Below, piece by piece: positions 6,668-15,201 of a stretch of DNA of 19,047 nt. Each line of letters begins with the position of its first letter. Position 1 is the stretch's first letter. The notes below the pieces were generated by a model, which saw only the letters and a program-made list of their open reading frames with translations, was not told the origin of the DNA and ran no database searches. This DNA is from JANNMJ01 sp031426455 (GTDB lineage Bacteria > Bacteroidota > Bacteroidia > Cytophagales > Hymenobacteraceae): the NCBI GenBank assembly GCA_031426455.1, contig JANPLI010000102.1, forward strand, positions 1-19,047, given 5' to 3'. Position numbers and translations under genes: made by a program.

Positions 6668-6772
6668 TAGCCAGGGGCTTCGCCCCGCAGCAACCAAGTG
6701 GCGAAGCGACGAGGGCGTTGCGTGTGGGGCGTGGAATATTGCTTGTGCTGGGGCAAACGGACGACGCGGGTG

Positions 6773-6780
6773 CAAAGGTG
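6773..6780 (-). promoter_or_regulatory. Candidate -7 element for the GNAT-nitrilase gene (CACCTTTG)
   Basis: The minus strand reads CACCTTTG, seven of eight matches to TAxxTTTG and the same variant as at 1003-1010. It would give a leader of roughly 145 nt that contains the degenerate repeat. No -33 element is recognised. Confidence 0.3.
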
Positions 6781-6907
6781 CGCCCGGCGGGCGGCACCGG
6801 TAGCCGACATCACCCAATGATGTGTTGCACGGTAGCTGTCAAGCGGCGGACCTTCACCTTTTGAATAGCCCACCCTTCCGGCGGCCTCCACTTTTCCGCT
6901 CATCCCG

Positions 6908-8569
6908 ATGAAACGTTTCCTGCTGCTGCCGCTACTGGCGGCTTTTGGGCTGCTCAGCCCGCCCGTTCGGGCGCAGTTTCCGTCCACTCCCACGCAAACG
7001 TTTTACGTCTGCAATGCCCCCGGCGAGCAGAAAGCGGTCCGCGCCTTTGCCGACGGCGCCGGTGGTTCGCACGTTTTCTGGATCGACGAACGCGGCGGCA
7101 CGGCCGTGGGCACCGCCATTTACTGGCAGCAAGTGGGCACTACGGGTCAGTTGCGCTGGCCCGCCAATGGGAAGCTGCTGATGCAGGCGCGCGGCAAGAA
7201 AATCCTGGCGCTGCAGGCCGTCGCCTGGCAGGGCGGCACGCTGGTGGCCTGGATCCAGGGCCAGAGCAGCGGCGATTCGCTTTTTTGCCAAGCCTACGAT
7301 GCCGCCGGAGCGCCGCGCTGGGCACAACCGACGCTGGTGGCCGCAAGCGGCACCAGGAGCATTATCTACGTCACTCCCACCGGGTTAAACGTGCTGCCCA
7401 ATGATTCCGGCGCCACCATCACGCATAGCCTGATTCAAACCGGCGGCGCCACCATCTTCAGCCATAACCGGGTGAACTTCACGGGGCGCCGACGCTGGCC
7501 GCTGAATAACTTCTTTGCCAGCCTCAACAACACCACCTACTTCAGCACGATCAGCGACCGGGGCAACGGCTTCTTCGTGGTGGGTTCCTCCGGCGGTTTG
7601 GGGGCGAACCTCGTGGCCCAACGTTACCGGCTACAGGGGCAAGCGGCGTGGCCAGCTCCGGTGAACGTGTCCGCCAATGGCGCGGGCGGGCGCGGCGAGG
7701 CGGGCTGGCCGCTCCGGGTGCTGCCCGATACGAGCCTGGTCGTGACGTGGGGGCGCTATACCCCGAAAGACATCGTGGCCGTCAAACTCACGCCAAACGG
7801 TACCTACGCGTGGGCCAGCCCCACCTACCGGGTCGTCTGCGATCAGGCCTCCTCACAGGACGATCCCAGTATCCTGCTACAAGACAACGACCTGTGGGTG
7901 ATCTGGAACGATAACCGCCCGCCCGCCCGCAACACGCACCAGTACGTGCAGAAAATCAACCTCGCTACCGGCAACCGCTATTGGAGCGCGGGCGGGGTGC
8001 CGGTCTTTCAGTTGCGGAACTACATCTCCAACCCGAAGATCGTCGCCGCCGACAATGGCGCCGTGATGGCGTTTTCGCTCCTGAATCAACCGGATGGTTT
8101 CCGGGCCCAAAAAATCCGACCCGACTCCACTATGGCGTGGCCGATCAACGGGGTACCCGTCAATACCACGACGAACGACCGCCCATTTTATGCGGACTTC
8201 GTGCCTGTAAGGCAGCCCGATGGTTCGGTGCAGGTCTTCTGGACCAGCTTCGGCAATGCAGCCATCTGCGGCGCGAAGGTGTACCCCAGCGGCGCCCTGG
8301 CTCCGCTCGGCCTGCCGGAATCAGCAACTGCGGACGATTTTACCCTCTGGCCCAACCCCGCCACCGAAACCGTGCAGCTTCAGGTGGCGGGTCGAGCGGC
8401 GGGTGCCACGGTGCAGGTGCTGGACGCCTGCGGCCGGGTGGTGTACACGGCGGCTGAAGCAGAATCCATTCGCGTGGCGGGCTGGGCGGCGGGCGTTTAC
8501 GTGGTGCGCACTACCGGGTCCGATGGCCGGGCGCTGACCCGGCGGCTGGTCGTGAACAGTGCCCGATAA
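6908..8569 (+). CDS. Secreted T9SS type A sorting-domain protein (553 aa)
   Basis: This is a predicted exported protein with a clear signal peptide (MKRFLLLPLLAAFGLLSPPVRAQ, cleavage near residue 23). The passenger consists of repeated segments such as VFWIDERGGTAVGTAIYWQ and LWVIWNDNRPPARNTHQYVQ, in which a WxDxR-type turn is followed by beta strands. This pattern suggests a beta-propeller-like fold. From about residue 478 a T9SS type A sorting domain follows (LWPNPATE, VLDACGRVVY, VAGWAAGVYVVRT, RRLVV). There is a Cys in the usual DALGR position (DACGR). No enzyme motif is recognised. It is transcribed divergently from the GNAT-nitrilase gene and ends at a strong hairpin. ATG at 6908 is fixed by the signal peptide. 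Confidence 0.88.
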   Translation: MKRFLLLPLLAAFGLLSPPVRAQFPSTPTQTFYVCNAPGEQKAVRAFADGAGGSHVFWIDERGGTAVGTAIYWQQVGTTGQLRWPANGKLLMQARGKKILALQAVAWQGGTLVAWIQGQSSGDSLFCQAYDAAGAPRWAQPTLVAASGTRSIIYVTPTGLNVLPNDSGATITHSLIQTGGATIFSHNRVNFTGRRRWPLNNFFASLNNTTYFSTISDRGNGFFVVGSSGGLGANLVAQRYRLQGQAAWPAPVNVSANGAGGRGEAGWPLRVLPDTSLVVTWGRYTPKDIVAVKLTPNGTYAWASPTYRVVCDQASSQDDPSILLQDNDLWVIWNDNRPPARNTHQYVQKINLATGNRYWSAGGVPVFQLRNYISNPKIVAADNGAVMAFSLLNQPDGFRAQKIRPDSTMAWPINGVPVNTTTNDRPFYADFVPVRQPDGSVQVFWTSFGNAAICGAKVYPSGALAPLGLPESATADDFTLWPNPATETVQLQVAGRAAGATVQVLDACGRVVYTAAEAESIRVAGWAAGVYVVRTTGSDGRALTRRLVVNSAR

Positions 8570-8574
8570 ACGTC

Positions 8575-8610
8575 AAAACCCGCTGAAACGCTTCGTTTTC
8601 AGCGGGTTTT
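8575..8610. terminator. Bidirectional intrinsic terminator
   Basis: AAAACCCGCTGAAA (8575-8588) pairs with TTTCAGCGGGTTTT (8597-8610), a perfect 14-bp stem with an 8-nt loop, flanked by A- and T-runs. It sits six bases after the plus-strand cargo stop and in front of the convergent rhodanese stop, so it can serve both genes. Confidence 0.9.
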
Positions 8611-8646
8611 GTCTGATGCCTAACGATTAAATCGCTTAAAATCTAC

Positions 8647-8940
8647 TTAGTACCCCAGAATCCCCCCCAGCAGGTTCCGGACACCCTGAAAGCCCTGTTG
8701 CTCCAGGAATTTTTTGGCCGTGGCTGAACGGGCGCCGGAGCGGCAATGCACCACCAGTTCGCTTTCGCGGTGGTCGGCCAGTTCATCGAGGCGGGTGGGC
8801 AGTTCGCCGAGCGGGATGTTCAGCGTCGCCGTGGGCAACTGCGATTCGGCGTGTTCCCAGGGTTCGCGCACATCCACGATGAAGGGCGGCTGGTTGGCGG
8901 CGAGGCGGGTTTTGAGTTCGTCGGCGGTGATATCGATCAC
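8647..8940 (-). CDS. Single-domain rhodanese-like protein
   Basis: This is a 97-aa cytoplasmic rhodanese domain, a sulfur-carrier or sulfurtransferase fold. The active-site loop is VVHCRSGARS, with the catalytic Cys followed by Arg, and the CH2-like motif IVDVREPWEHAE precedes it. Cys forms the persulfide; the physiological acceptor is unknown. I start at GTG 8940, which gives the usual family N-terminus xIDITADELKxRL. An ATG at 9039 adds 33 basic, non-conserved residues and overlaps the upstream cargo stop as ATGA. That longer form (130 aa) is possible if the gene is translationally coupled, but the extra segment reads like untranslated leader. The gene shares strand with the PASTA and cargo genes upstream and ends at the shared terminator. 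Confidence 0.85.
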   Translation of the reverse strand: MIDITADELKTRLAANQPPFIVDVREPWEHAESQLPTATLNIPLGELPTRLDELADHRESELVVHCRSGARSATAKKFLEQQGFQGVRNLLGGILGY

Positions 8941-9035
8941 GGGAGAACGGGGGGTTGAGGTGAAGAAAGAAGCGAATTTCAGGCGAAGATGCAGCCGCGC
9001 CGCCCGCCCGAGGCGCCGCGCCGTAGCCCAGCGGC

Positions 9036-10973
9036 TCATTCGGCGGTGGGCGTCAGCACCAGGCGGCGGGTGAAGCCCGTAGTACCGTGCCGGAAACGCA
9101 GCACGTACAGCCCGGCGGGCAGACCGCGCACATCGAGGGTGGTGGCGTGGGCGGGTGCCGTGCGCACGGCGCGGCCCAGGGCGTCGAATACAATCAGCCC
9201 GCCGTCGAACCGGCCGCGCAGCTGCACGGTGCCGGTGGTGCCGACCGCTGCGGGGTTCGGATACACATCGGGCGCAGGGCTTTCATTATCAGCCGTCAGC
9301 CCCAGAACGCCGCCCCGGTTCATCAGCGGCCGAATCATCACGGTGCCGGGCGGGGCGGCGGCGAACCGCAGCGGCTGCCACGTGCCGTTGCCACCCACCA
9401 ACTGCACCCAGAAACGCCCGGCAGCGCGTTTTTCGTTGAAGTCGATGCCCACCTGCGAGGCCGGAAAGTTGGAAATCGGCGGCTGGCCGTAGCCGGCGAA
9501 AAACGTCCCGCTGACGGGCTGCGGCTGGGCGAAATACACCGGGTACCACCCGCCAAGGCGCCGCAACGTGGTATCGGCGGGCTGCCGGAACGCCTGCTGG
9601 TAGCGCGGCTGACGGTCGGGGCGGGTGGGGTCGGCGGGGTCAGGAGCCCAGAGGTTCACGTACTGCGTCTGCCCCACGCGCCCGCCGGGGTAGAGGTAGA
9701 GCGCCACGCCCGCCACCTGGTCGGCGGTATCGGGGCTGAACGCGTAGGCCCCGTAGCGGGTGTCGGCGCTGGGATTGAGGGTGAAGAGGTTCTCGGCGGA
9801 GCCGTCGTCGTAGGCGTAATAGGTGCTGAGTTCAGTCTGGCGCCGGATCACGTCGTTGGCGCGGGTGCGCAGGTCCAGTTCACCGGAGGCCAGCGTGATC
9901 TGCTGTTCGAGCAGCTTGCCAGTGCCCGTCAGGGGCGGCACGGGCGCCGTCTGGACGGAAGCCAGGATCGGCCGCTGCCACTCGCCGCCGGGCAATACCA
10001 GGGCGCCGGTGGCGAAAATGTCGGAAGTCAGCGGCAGGGCGTCGGGCAGCGTCGTGACCGAAAGCCGCGCCTCGTAGGTCACGGGCGTCGGAATGGCCGT
10101 CGGCAGGTCCAGGTTATTGACGGTGGTGCCGGTGGAGTCGTTCAGCTCGTTGAGCGGACTGGCGGCGTTGTTGAACTGCCAGACCGGCATCGCGGTGTAG
10201 CGTTTTAGGGCCGAGGCCAGGGGCCGGCTCAGGGCCACGTCGCGGCGCGGGCCGGGCGCGGTGGTGCGGTTGGCGTCCAGCTCCACGTAGTCCACATTCC
10301 AGGTGTTGTTGTTGCCCTGGCCGGAGCCGGAGGCGCGGAAGCGGAACCGAAACCGGTTCGTGAGGTAGTTGCTCGTCACGGGCACGAAGACCTGCGCGAA
10401 CGCTGTCGCGCCGGCGCCGTTCGTCTCCCACTCCGGAATCACGGACCAGAAGGCGCCGTCGTCGGCCGACATTTCGACCCACAGCGACGGCGTGCCCCCC
10501 GTCGAGGTCTGCGCGTTGATGCTGCCCCCCACGCCGCCGGCCTGCCACCAGAAACTCAGCACCACGGCGGTGCGGCCGCTCAGGTCGATGGTCCGCGAGG
10601 TGAGCGTATCGAGGTCGCTGAAATTACCCCCGTAGGCGCTGCCCCGTCCATTCAGGCCGTCCAGCGACGCCACCCCGCGCGTGGGCGGGTCGAGGCCGAA
10701 GCGGTTGTTGACGTAGGCGCCGCCGCCCGGCTCCCAGTAAACGGGGTCGGGCGTGGGGTCAGCGTCGGACGGGTCGGCGGCGAAATCATCGAAGAACGGC
10801 AGACTCAGGGCGGCCACCTGACGGGTAGCGACGGGGGCAGCGGCGGGCGCAACGGTTTTGGGGCGGCGCGCGCCGTCTTCGGGCAGCGGCAACACCTGCT
10901 GGGCGGCAGTAAGCAGCGGCAGTGCCCACACGGGCAGCAGCAGTAGGCGGCGGAAGATCAACGGGTGCAACAT
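9036..10973 (-). CDS. Secreted T9SS type A sorting-domain protein (645 aa)
   Basis: A signal peptide (LLLLPVWALPLLTAAQQ, cleavage near residue 24) precedes a large passenger. The first third reads LPFFDDFA, YVNNRFGLDPPTRGVASLDG and a lectin-like segment with SRTIDLSGRTAVVLSFWWQ, which resembles MAM/laminin-G-like jelly-roll domains common in Bacteroidota surface proteins. The C-terminus from about residue 568 is a T9SS type A sorting domain (VYPNPAAVG, VFDALGRAVRTA, LDVRGLPAGLYVLRF, RRLVL). No catalytic motif is recognised. It begins 97 bp after the PASTA gene stop without a clear promoter, so it may be co-transcribed with it. This protein type beside a PASTA gene may be a conserved pair in related genomes, which I cannot verify here. 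Confidence 0.88.
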   Translation of the reverse strand: MLHPLIFRRLLLLPVWALPLLTAAQQVLPLPEDGARRPKTVAPAAAPVATRQVAALSLPFFDDFAADPSDADPTPDPVYWEPGGGAYVNNRFGLDPPTRGVASLDGLNGRGSAYGGNFSDLDTLTSRTIDLSGRTAVVLSFWWQAGGVGGSINAQTSTGGTPSLWVEMSADDGAFWSVIPEWETNGAGATAFAQVFVPVTSNYLTNRFRFRFRASGSGQGNNNTWNVDYVELDANRTTAPGPRRDVALSRPLASALKRYTAMPVWQFNNAASPLNELNDSTGTTVNNLDLPTAIPTPVTYEARLSVTTLPDALPLTSDIFATGALVLPGGEWQRPILASVQTAPVPPLTGTGKLLEQQITLASGELDLRTRANDVIRRQTELSTYYAYDDGSAENLFTLNPSADTRYGAYAFSPDTADQVAGVALYLYPGGRVGQTQYVNLWAPDPADPTRPDRQPRYQQAFRQPADTTLRRLGGWYPVYFAQPQPVSGTFFAGYGQPPISNFPASQVGIDFNEKRAAGRFWVQLVGGNGTWQPLRFAAAPPGTVMIRPLMNRGGVLGLTADNESPAPDVYPNPAAVGTTGTVQLRGRFDGGLIVFDALGRAVRTAPAHATTLDVRGLPAGLYVLRFRHGTTGFTRRLVLTPTAE

Positions 10974-11070
10974 CAGGTTCTGATTCAGGAAGGAAGCGGG
11001 CCGCTATACGGCGGCGGCGACATCAGGCTTAGGAACGGCGCCCCAGGGCCATTTATTGCCCGGCCCGGCG

Positions 11071-11853
11071 CTATTGGGTTTCCTCCGGCGCGGGTTCGCC
11101 GTTGGGGTCGGTGCCCTTCACCCACAGATCCACGAGCTGGCCCGTGCGCACCTGCGTACCGGCGACCGGGCGCTGGCGCAGCACGGTGCCGTCGAGGCCG
11201 CTGCCGTCGGGCTGGTAGATCACCGAGCCGATTTGCAGCCCCTGACCTTGCAGCGCAATCTTGATTTCATCGAAGGGCCGACCGACGACGCTCTCCAGGT
11301 CGAACTCGTTGTTACCCTGCCCGTCGCCAACCACCAGATCCACCACCGCGTTCTTGGGCACCGGCGCGCCCGGCGCAATTTCCTGCCCGCCCACCAACTG
11401 CTTCAGCACGGCGTTCTGCTGAAGGTCGGGCACGGTCTTCACGGTGCCGAGCTGCAAGCCGGAGTTAGTCAGCGTCAGGGTGGCGGTTTTGAGCGAAAGG
11501 TCCAGCAGCTTAGGCATTGCCAGCAGCGGCGGATTTTTCATCGCTACCGACAGGTAGATTTTACGGTCTTCCTTGACCTGCGCGCCTGGCGCGGGGTCCT
11601 GGGCCAGCACCGTGAAGGGCGGCACCGAGGGGTCGAAAACGGAGTCCTGGACGAAGAACCGGAGCGAGTGATCGTCCAGAAACGCGTCCACTTCGCGCAG
11701 CGGCATCCCCGTCACCTTCGGCACCGCGATGGTTTCGCCGTGGTGCGTGGTCCAGGGCAGGTAGCCGAAGAAGAAGAAGAGCAGCAGCGCGACGGCCGTC
11801 AGCCCGACCAGCAAGAGGTGCTTGACAACGTCAGCGGCGGAATGAGCTTTCAC
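11071..11853 (-). CDS. Membrane-anchored PASTA-domain protein
   Basis: This is a 260-aa protein with a short cytoplasmic N-terminus, one membrane helix (about 12-31, very Leu/Phe-rich) and three extracytoplasmic PASTA repeats at about 41-106, 110-178 and 182-247. Each repeat shows a start such as VPKVTGMPL, a middle region with a Gly-containing turn and an ending such as KIYLSVAM, VVDLVVGDG or LVDLWVKG. PASTA domains bind peptidoglycan or muropeptides, usually in Ser/Thr kinases or PBPs; here no kinase or transpeptidase domain is attached, as in other Cytophagales PASTA proteins. The acidic tail is Pro/Glu-rich. The frame stays open upstream through a repeat, but GTG at 11853 is the only start-like codon near the membrane helix. 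A cell-wall sensing or structural role is inference. Confidence 0.88.
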   Translation of the reverse strand: MKAHSAADVVKHLLLVGLTAVALLLFFFFGYLPWTTHHGETIAVPKVTGMPLREVDAFLDDHSLRFFVQDSVFDPSVPPFTVLAQDPAPGAQVKEDRKIYLSVAMKNPPLLAMPKLLDLSLKTATLTLTNSGLQLGTVKTVPDLQQNAVLKQLVGGQEIAPGAPVPKNAVVDLVVGDGQGNNEFDLESVVGRPFDEIKIALQGQGLQIGSVIYQPDGSGLDGTVLRQRPVAGTQVRTGQLVDLWVKGTDPNGEPAPEETQ

Positions 11854-11859
11854 GAGGGG

Positions 11860-11895
11860 GACTGAGTGACTGAATGACTGAGTGACTGAGTGATT
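11860..11895 (+). repeat. Second GACTGAGT tandem repeat block
   Basis: Four consecutive octamers (GACTGAGT, GACTGAAT, GACTGAGT, GACTGAGT) plus a decayed fifth end six bases before the GTG start of the PASTA gene. The octamer and strand are the same as at 2821-2890. Confidence 0.85.
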
Positions 11896-12004
11896 GGGCA
11901 CGACCTCTGCGGCTCCTTCACTCAAGGCATCCCGGTGCGTAACGCACCACCACCGGCAAAGGTCGGGCGGCGGCGGCGGAGCGCGCGGCGGGTGCCCGCT
12001 CAAA

Positions 12005-12049
12005 CGCCTACTGCCCGCCCGGAAGCAGCTTCCAGGCGGGCAGTAGGCG
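12005..12049 (-). terminator. Long hairpin, probable terminator of the 955-aa cargo gene
   Basis: CGCCTACTGCCCGCC (12005-12019) pairs with 12035-12049, and the inner GGAAG/CTTCC pairs close the loop, with a single C-A mismatch. It lies 24 bases after the minus-strand stop at 12074. The minus-side T-run is only three bases and the plus side reads GGATTTTG, so termination polarity is uncertain. Confidence 0.65.
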
Positions 12050-12073
12050 GATTTTGTCGCCGCGTCGGGCATC

Positions 12074-14941
12074 TCAGCGCACCACCACGCGCTGGCTGAA
12101 GGGCGTCCCCGCTCCCACCCCGCGCAGCACGTACAGCCCGGCGGGCAGGCCGCTGACATCGAGGGTGGTGGCGGTGGTGCGGGTGGTGGTGCGCACGGCC
12201 CGGCCCAGGGCATCGGTCAGCGTCAGGGTGAGCGGGCCGGTTTCGGCACCCGGCGCTTCCACGTGCAGCAGGCCGCTGGCGGGGTTCGGCCAGACGCGCA
12301 CCGCGTCCGCCGCATCGTTTTCGCCGGGCAGGCCCAGCGTGGTTTGAATCGTGGTGAGCGCCGTATTGGTGGCCAGCGGGGCGTTGTAGTCGAAGAAGAT
12401 GGCGGCGCGGTTCGGAATCCGGTCGCCGGGCACCAGCGTGCCCACGGGGCGCACCCGGAAGCGCACGAAACCATCGGAGGCAATCGGGTTCGTGGTCTGG
12501 CTTGGCAACTGAATGTCGTCGAAACGCACCAGCAGGCGCCCGGCGGGGCTGAGGCTCCAGTTGCAATTGTGCGACGCCGCCAGCAACTGCAACGTGCCCA
12601 GGCGAAGCAGGTGCGCGGGCAGCGAGTCGTGCAGCGCCACCACGAAGGCCGTGTCGGAGCCGTGGTTCTGGAACCGCACCGTGTATTCGAGCCACTCGCC
12701 AGCCACCACCTGCCCCGGCGAAAGCTGGGTATGGTTGACTTCGATGTCGTTGGGGTCGAACGAACCCGTCACGGTCCGGCTCGCCGTCGAGGTGTTGTCC
12801 AGCGGCAGCAGGTCGCCGATCAACGGCGCCACGGTGGCCGTGCTGGTCAGCAGCCCGCCCAGCGGCGTGGTGGGCGGCAACCGGAACGTGACCGTCAGGC
12901 GGCGCGTCTGGCCGGGCAGTAGGTTCGCGTAAGCCCACGTCAGCCCGGTCGCGCCGGTGGTGGTGGGCGCCTGGCTGCTGGTCTGGTACAGCAGCCGCGC
13001 ATCGGGCGCCAGGGCCACGGTGCCGGTGGGCAGCGCTGCGGTGCCGGTGTTGCGGTACTGCACCTGGTACGTGACCAGCGCGCCCGGACGGGCCGGCGAA
13101 ATCAGCGTCAGCAGCACCTGCACATCCTGCTGCCCGGCAATGGGTTGCAGCGCGAACGAGCGCCCCGCCGCCACCCCGCCGTAGGTGCTGAACGTGGCCG
13201 GGGCGCCCCCCTGCCCCACCACCGTGTAGTGCGGCGGCGGCGCGGGCAACGTGGCCGTGAAGTTCACGCCCAGGTCGAGGTACGCATCGTAGTGGCCGGT
13301 GCTTTCGGGCGCTGCGCACGGCACGGCGCCGGGGTTCACTTCCACCACCAGCCCGCCGGGGAAGCCGGTTTCAGTGGCGTTCTGCACGCCGTCGGCATTG
13401 GCGTCGAGGTAGGCCGCGCCGCTCAGGGTATTGTATTGCCGGCTGAGGGTGGTGAAGAACGCCTTGTTGTTCCGGTTCCCGGGGGTGCTGATGGTCAGGT
13501 TGCCCAGGCCGATGGAATCGCCGGCGGCGATGGCCAGCAAGCCCACTTTACCGTCCGGCAGGGCCTGAAGCTGCCGGGGGTAGCTGCCCGCCCGACTATC
13601 GACGGTGTGCCCCCACAACACTTTACCGGCGGCACTCAGCGCCGCCAGCCAGGCGTGTTGGGGGCCACCGCGCGTGGTCGCGGGGGTGCCCAACTGCAGG
13701 TTATCGTCGCGCAATACCCCGTGCAGCCTCCCGCCCACGAACACCTCCTGCCCGTCGCGGCTCAAGGCCAGCATCCGCTGACCGATCTGCACGTAGTCCG
13801 TAGAGTCGCGGCCGTCGAACTGGTGCAGCCATTGCAGCCGCCCGTCCGGGGCGTAGCGGGCTACGAGCGTGGCCTCGCTGCCCCGCACCCGCACCGGCTG
13901 GCCCGAAGCCAGTGCCCCGGAAAACGGAATCGAGTAGGCGAGGTAGCTGCTGCCGTCGGGCGCCACGGCGAAGCCGAAGCTCTCGGCGATCAACGGGTCG
14001 GCCTCGGCGTACACCACCTGCGCCGTGGGCGAAAGCTTGATGCGGAAAATGCCGTAGTGCGCGGGCAGCGCCACGCCATTGATGCCCGTGCGCGGTGTGG
14101 GCGAGGCGCCGGCGCCGTAAAAGCCCACGAAGTGGAGGTTGTCGGCGGCATCGAAGCCCAGCTCCGTGGCGAACGAAAAGGTGACCGAATCGGCGTCTTC
14201 CATCCGCAGCGCCCACTGCGGGGTACCGGTGACCGAAAGCCGCGCCACAAACGCGTTGGCATTGATGTACGGCCCAAGCGACCGCTCGATCTGGCGCAGC
14301 GTATCCGCGCCCACCACCATCGCCCCGATGTACATCCCCGTCACGGCCAGCGCGCCGGTGGTCGGGCTGACGGCCAGCCGCCAGGGGTTCAGGTCGGTGG
14401 CCAGGGGGTTGGATGGCGTGGTGGCAAACGCCGTGGCGTACTGAATCACGCCCCCCCCGGACCATTTCGCCACGTAAGCCGTGGTGCCCTCCTGGAGTCC
14501 GCTGACCACCAGCCCGTCCACGGTGTGCGGCGCCGGACCGCAACAGATGCGCCCCAGGGCATAGAGGTTGCCGGCCACATCGGTCTGCAACGACACGCAG
14601 TCCACGCCGCTGTCTTCGGTGTTGATGTCGCGCAGCCATTGCAGCACTCCCGCCGGGTTGAGCTTGGCCACGGCCTGCCGGTAAAGGGTATCGGCGGGCG
14701 CCGCCACCACCGTGCCACCCAAGCGAAGGGCGCCCCGGTAGCGCACCATCATAAAAGTATTGCCGGCCGCATCGGCCGTGCAGTGAAAGGTCGAACTGCC
14801 GTCCCGGACGCCCGGCGCGGGGTTGTAGAGCGGCGTCAGCCCCGTAAACTGCGCCGTCTGGGCGGCGGCGGGCGAGGTCAGGCAAAGCGTCAGCAGCAGC
14901 AGCGCCGCCGGCAGGCGCCAGGAGAAAGAAGCGTTCTTCAT
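12074..14941 (-). CDS. Large T9SS type A cargo protein with SdrD-B-like, DUF11-like and sorting domains (955 aa)
   Basis: Starting at ATG 14941 gives a textbook signal peptide (MKNASFSWRLPAALLLLTLC, cleavage after AAAQ); the frame runs 40 codons further upstream, but those residues are Cys/Arg-rich and non-signal-like. Residues about 25-500 hold propeller-like repeats of the form LNPAGVLQWLRDI and DVAGNLYALG. At 506-575 is an SdrD-B-like domain with an EF-hand-like loop (DANADGVQNATE). DUF11-like beta domains follow at about 606-723 and 724-870 (VTGSFDPNDIEVNH to FFDYNAPLATNTALTTIQ). The T9SS type A domain begins at about 881 (VWPNPASGLLHVEAPG, TDALGRAVRT, LDVSGLPAGLYVLRG, RVVVR). It is a surface or secreted protein of unknown target. 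From residue 506 onward it is a close paralog of its upstream neighbour. Confidence 0.9.
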   Translation of the reverse strand: MKNASFSWRLPAALLLLTLCLTSPAAAQTAQFTGLTPLYNPAPGVRDGSSTFHCTADAAGNTFMMVRYRGALRLGGTVVAAPADTLYRQAVAKLNPAGVLQWLRDINTEDSGVDCVSLQTDVAGNLYALGRICCGPAPHTVDGLVVSGLQEGTTAYVAKWSGGGVIQYATAFATTPSNPLATDLNPWRLAVSPTTGALAVTGMYIGAMVVGADTLRQIERSLGPYINANAFVARLSVTGTPQWALRMEDADSVTFSFATELGFDAADNLHFVGFYGAGASPTPRTGINGVALPAHYGIFRIKLSPTAQVVYAEADPLIAESFGFAVAPDGSSYLAYSIPFSGALASGQPVRVRGSEATLVARYAPDGRLQWLHQFDGRDSTDYVQIGQRMLALSRDGQEVFVGGRLHGVLRDDNLQLGTPATTRGGPQHAWLAALSAAGKVLWGHTVDSRAGSYPRQLQALPDGKVGLLAIAAGDSIGLGNLTISTPGNRNNKAFFTTLSRQYNTLSGAAYLDANADGVQNATETGFPGGLVVEVNPGAVPCAAPESTGHYDAYLDLGVNFTATLPAPPPHYTVVGQGGAPATFSTYGGVAAGRSFALQPIAGQQDVQVLLTLISPARPGALVTYQVQYRNTGTAALPTGTVALAPDARLLYQTSSQAPTTTGATGLTWAYANLLPGQTRRLTVTFRLPPTTPLGGLLTSTATVAPLIGDLLPLDNTSTASRTVTGSFDPNDIEVNHTQLSPGQVVAGEWLEYTVRFQNHGSDTAFVVALHDSLPAHLLRLGTLQLLAASHNCNWSLSPAGRLLVRFDDIQLPSQTTNPIASDGFVRFRVRPVGTLVPGDRIPNRAAIFFDYNAPLATNTALTTIQTTLGLPGENDAADAVRVWPNPASGLLHVEAPGAETGPLTLTLTDALGRAVRTTTRTTATTLDVSGLPAGLYVLRGVGAGTPFSQRVVVR

Positions 14942-15103
14942 CACGGTAAGGAAAAGGTAAGGCCTGGGAAAAGGAAGCGCCACTCGGCCGGCCGGTTCGC
15001 GCGGGGCGCTTCTGCTTTCCCTGACGCTGAATCGGCCCCCGGTACGGCAACAGCAGCACATTTTCTTTCACAGAACTCACACAATAGACGCTCCCTGGAG
15101 TGG

Positions 15104-15145
15104 TTTCGCGCAGAGTTTCGCGGAGTTTTACGCGGAGTTGCGCAG
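15104..15145. repeat. Degenerate CGCGGAGTT repeat
   Basis: Four diverged units (TTTCGCGCAGAG, TTTCGCGGAG, TTTTACGCGGAG, TTGCGCAG) run in tandem between the two cargo paralogs. This is low-complexity intergenic DNA of unknown role. Confidence 0.55.
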
Positions 15146-15201
15146 TACCAAGCCCGTTTTTGAATCAAAAAGACCGGACCAGACGGCAGTTTGCGTAAGT
15201 C

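Noticed and set aside
5568..6803. 411-aa plus-strand open frame opposite the GNAT-nitrilase gene
   Set aside because: Antisense shadow; the opposite strand carries two complete enzyme domains.
8941..9039. 33-residue N-terminal extension of the rhodanese
   Set aside because: Basic, non-conserved and outside the fold. Kept as a possible alternative start because of the ATGA overlap, but not chosen.
11854..12213. N-terminal extension of the PASTA gene to an ATG at 12213
   Set aside because: The extension is Pro/Cys-rich, runs through the octamer repeat and hairpin and overlaps the end of the 955-aa cargo gene; GTG at 11853 gives a normal membrane anchor.
12000..13319. 439-aa minus-strand frame overlapping the C-terminal half of the 955-aa cargo gene
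   Set aside because: Out-of-frame shadow, Arg/Ala/Gly-rich. Not evidence of a frameshift, because the correct frame is unbroken to the sorting domain.
13145..15163. 672-aa plus-strand open frame opposite the 955-aa cargo gene
   Set aside because: Composition is Arg/Gly/His-rich with no recognisable domain, and it is fully antisense to a well-supported gene; such frames are expected in GC-rich DNA.
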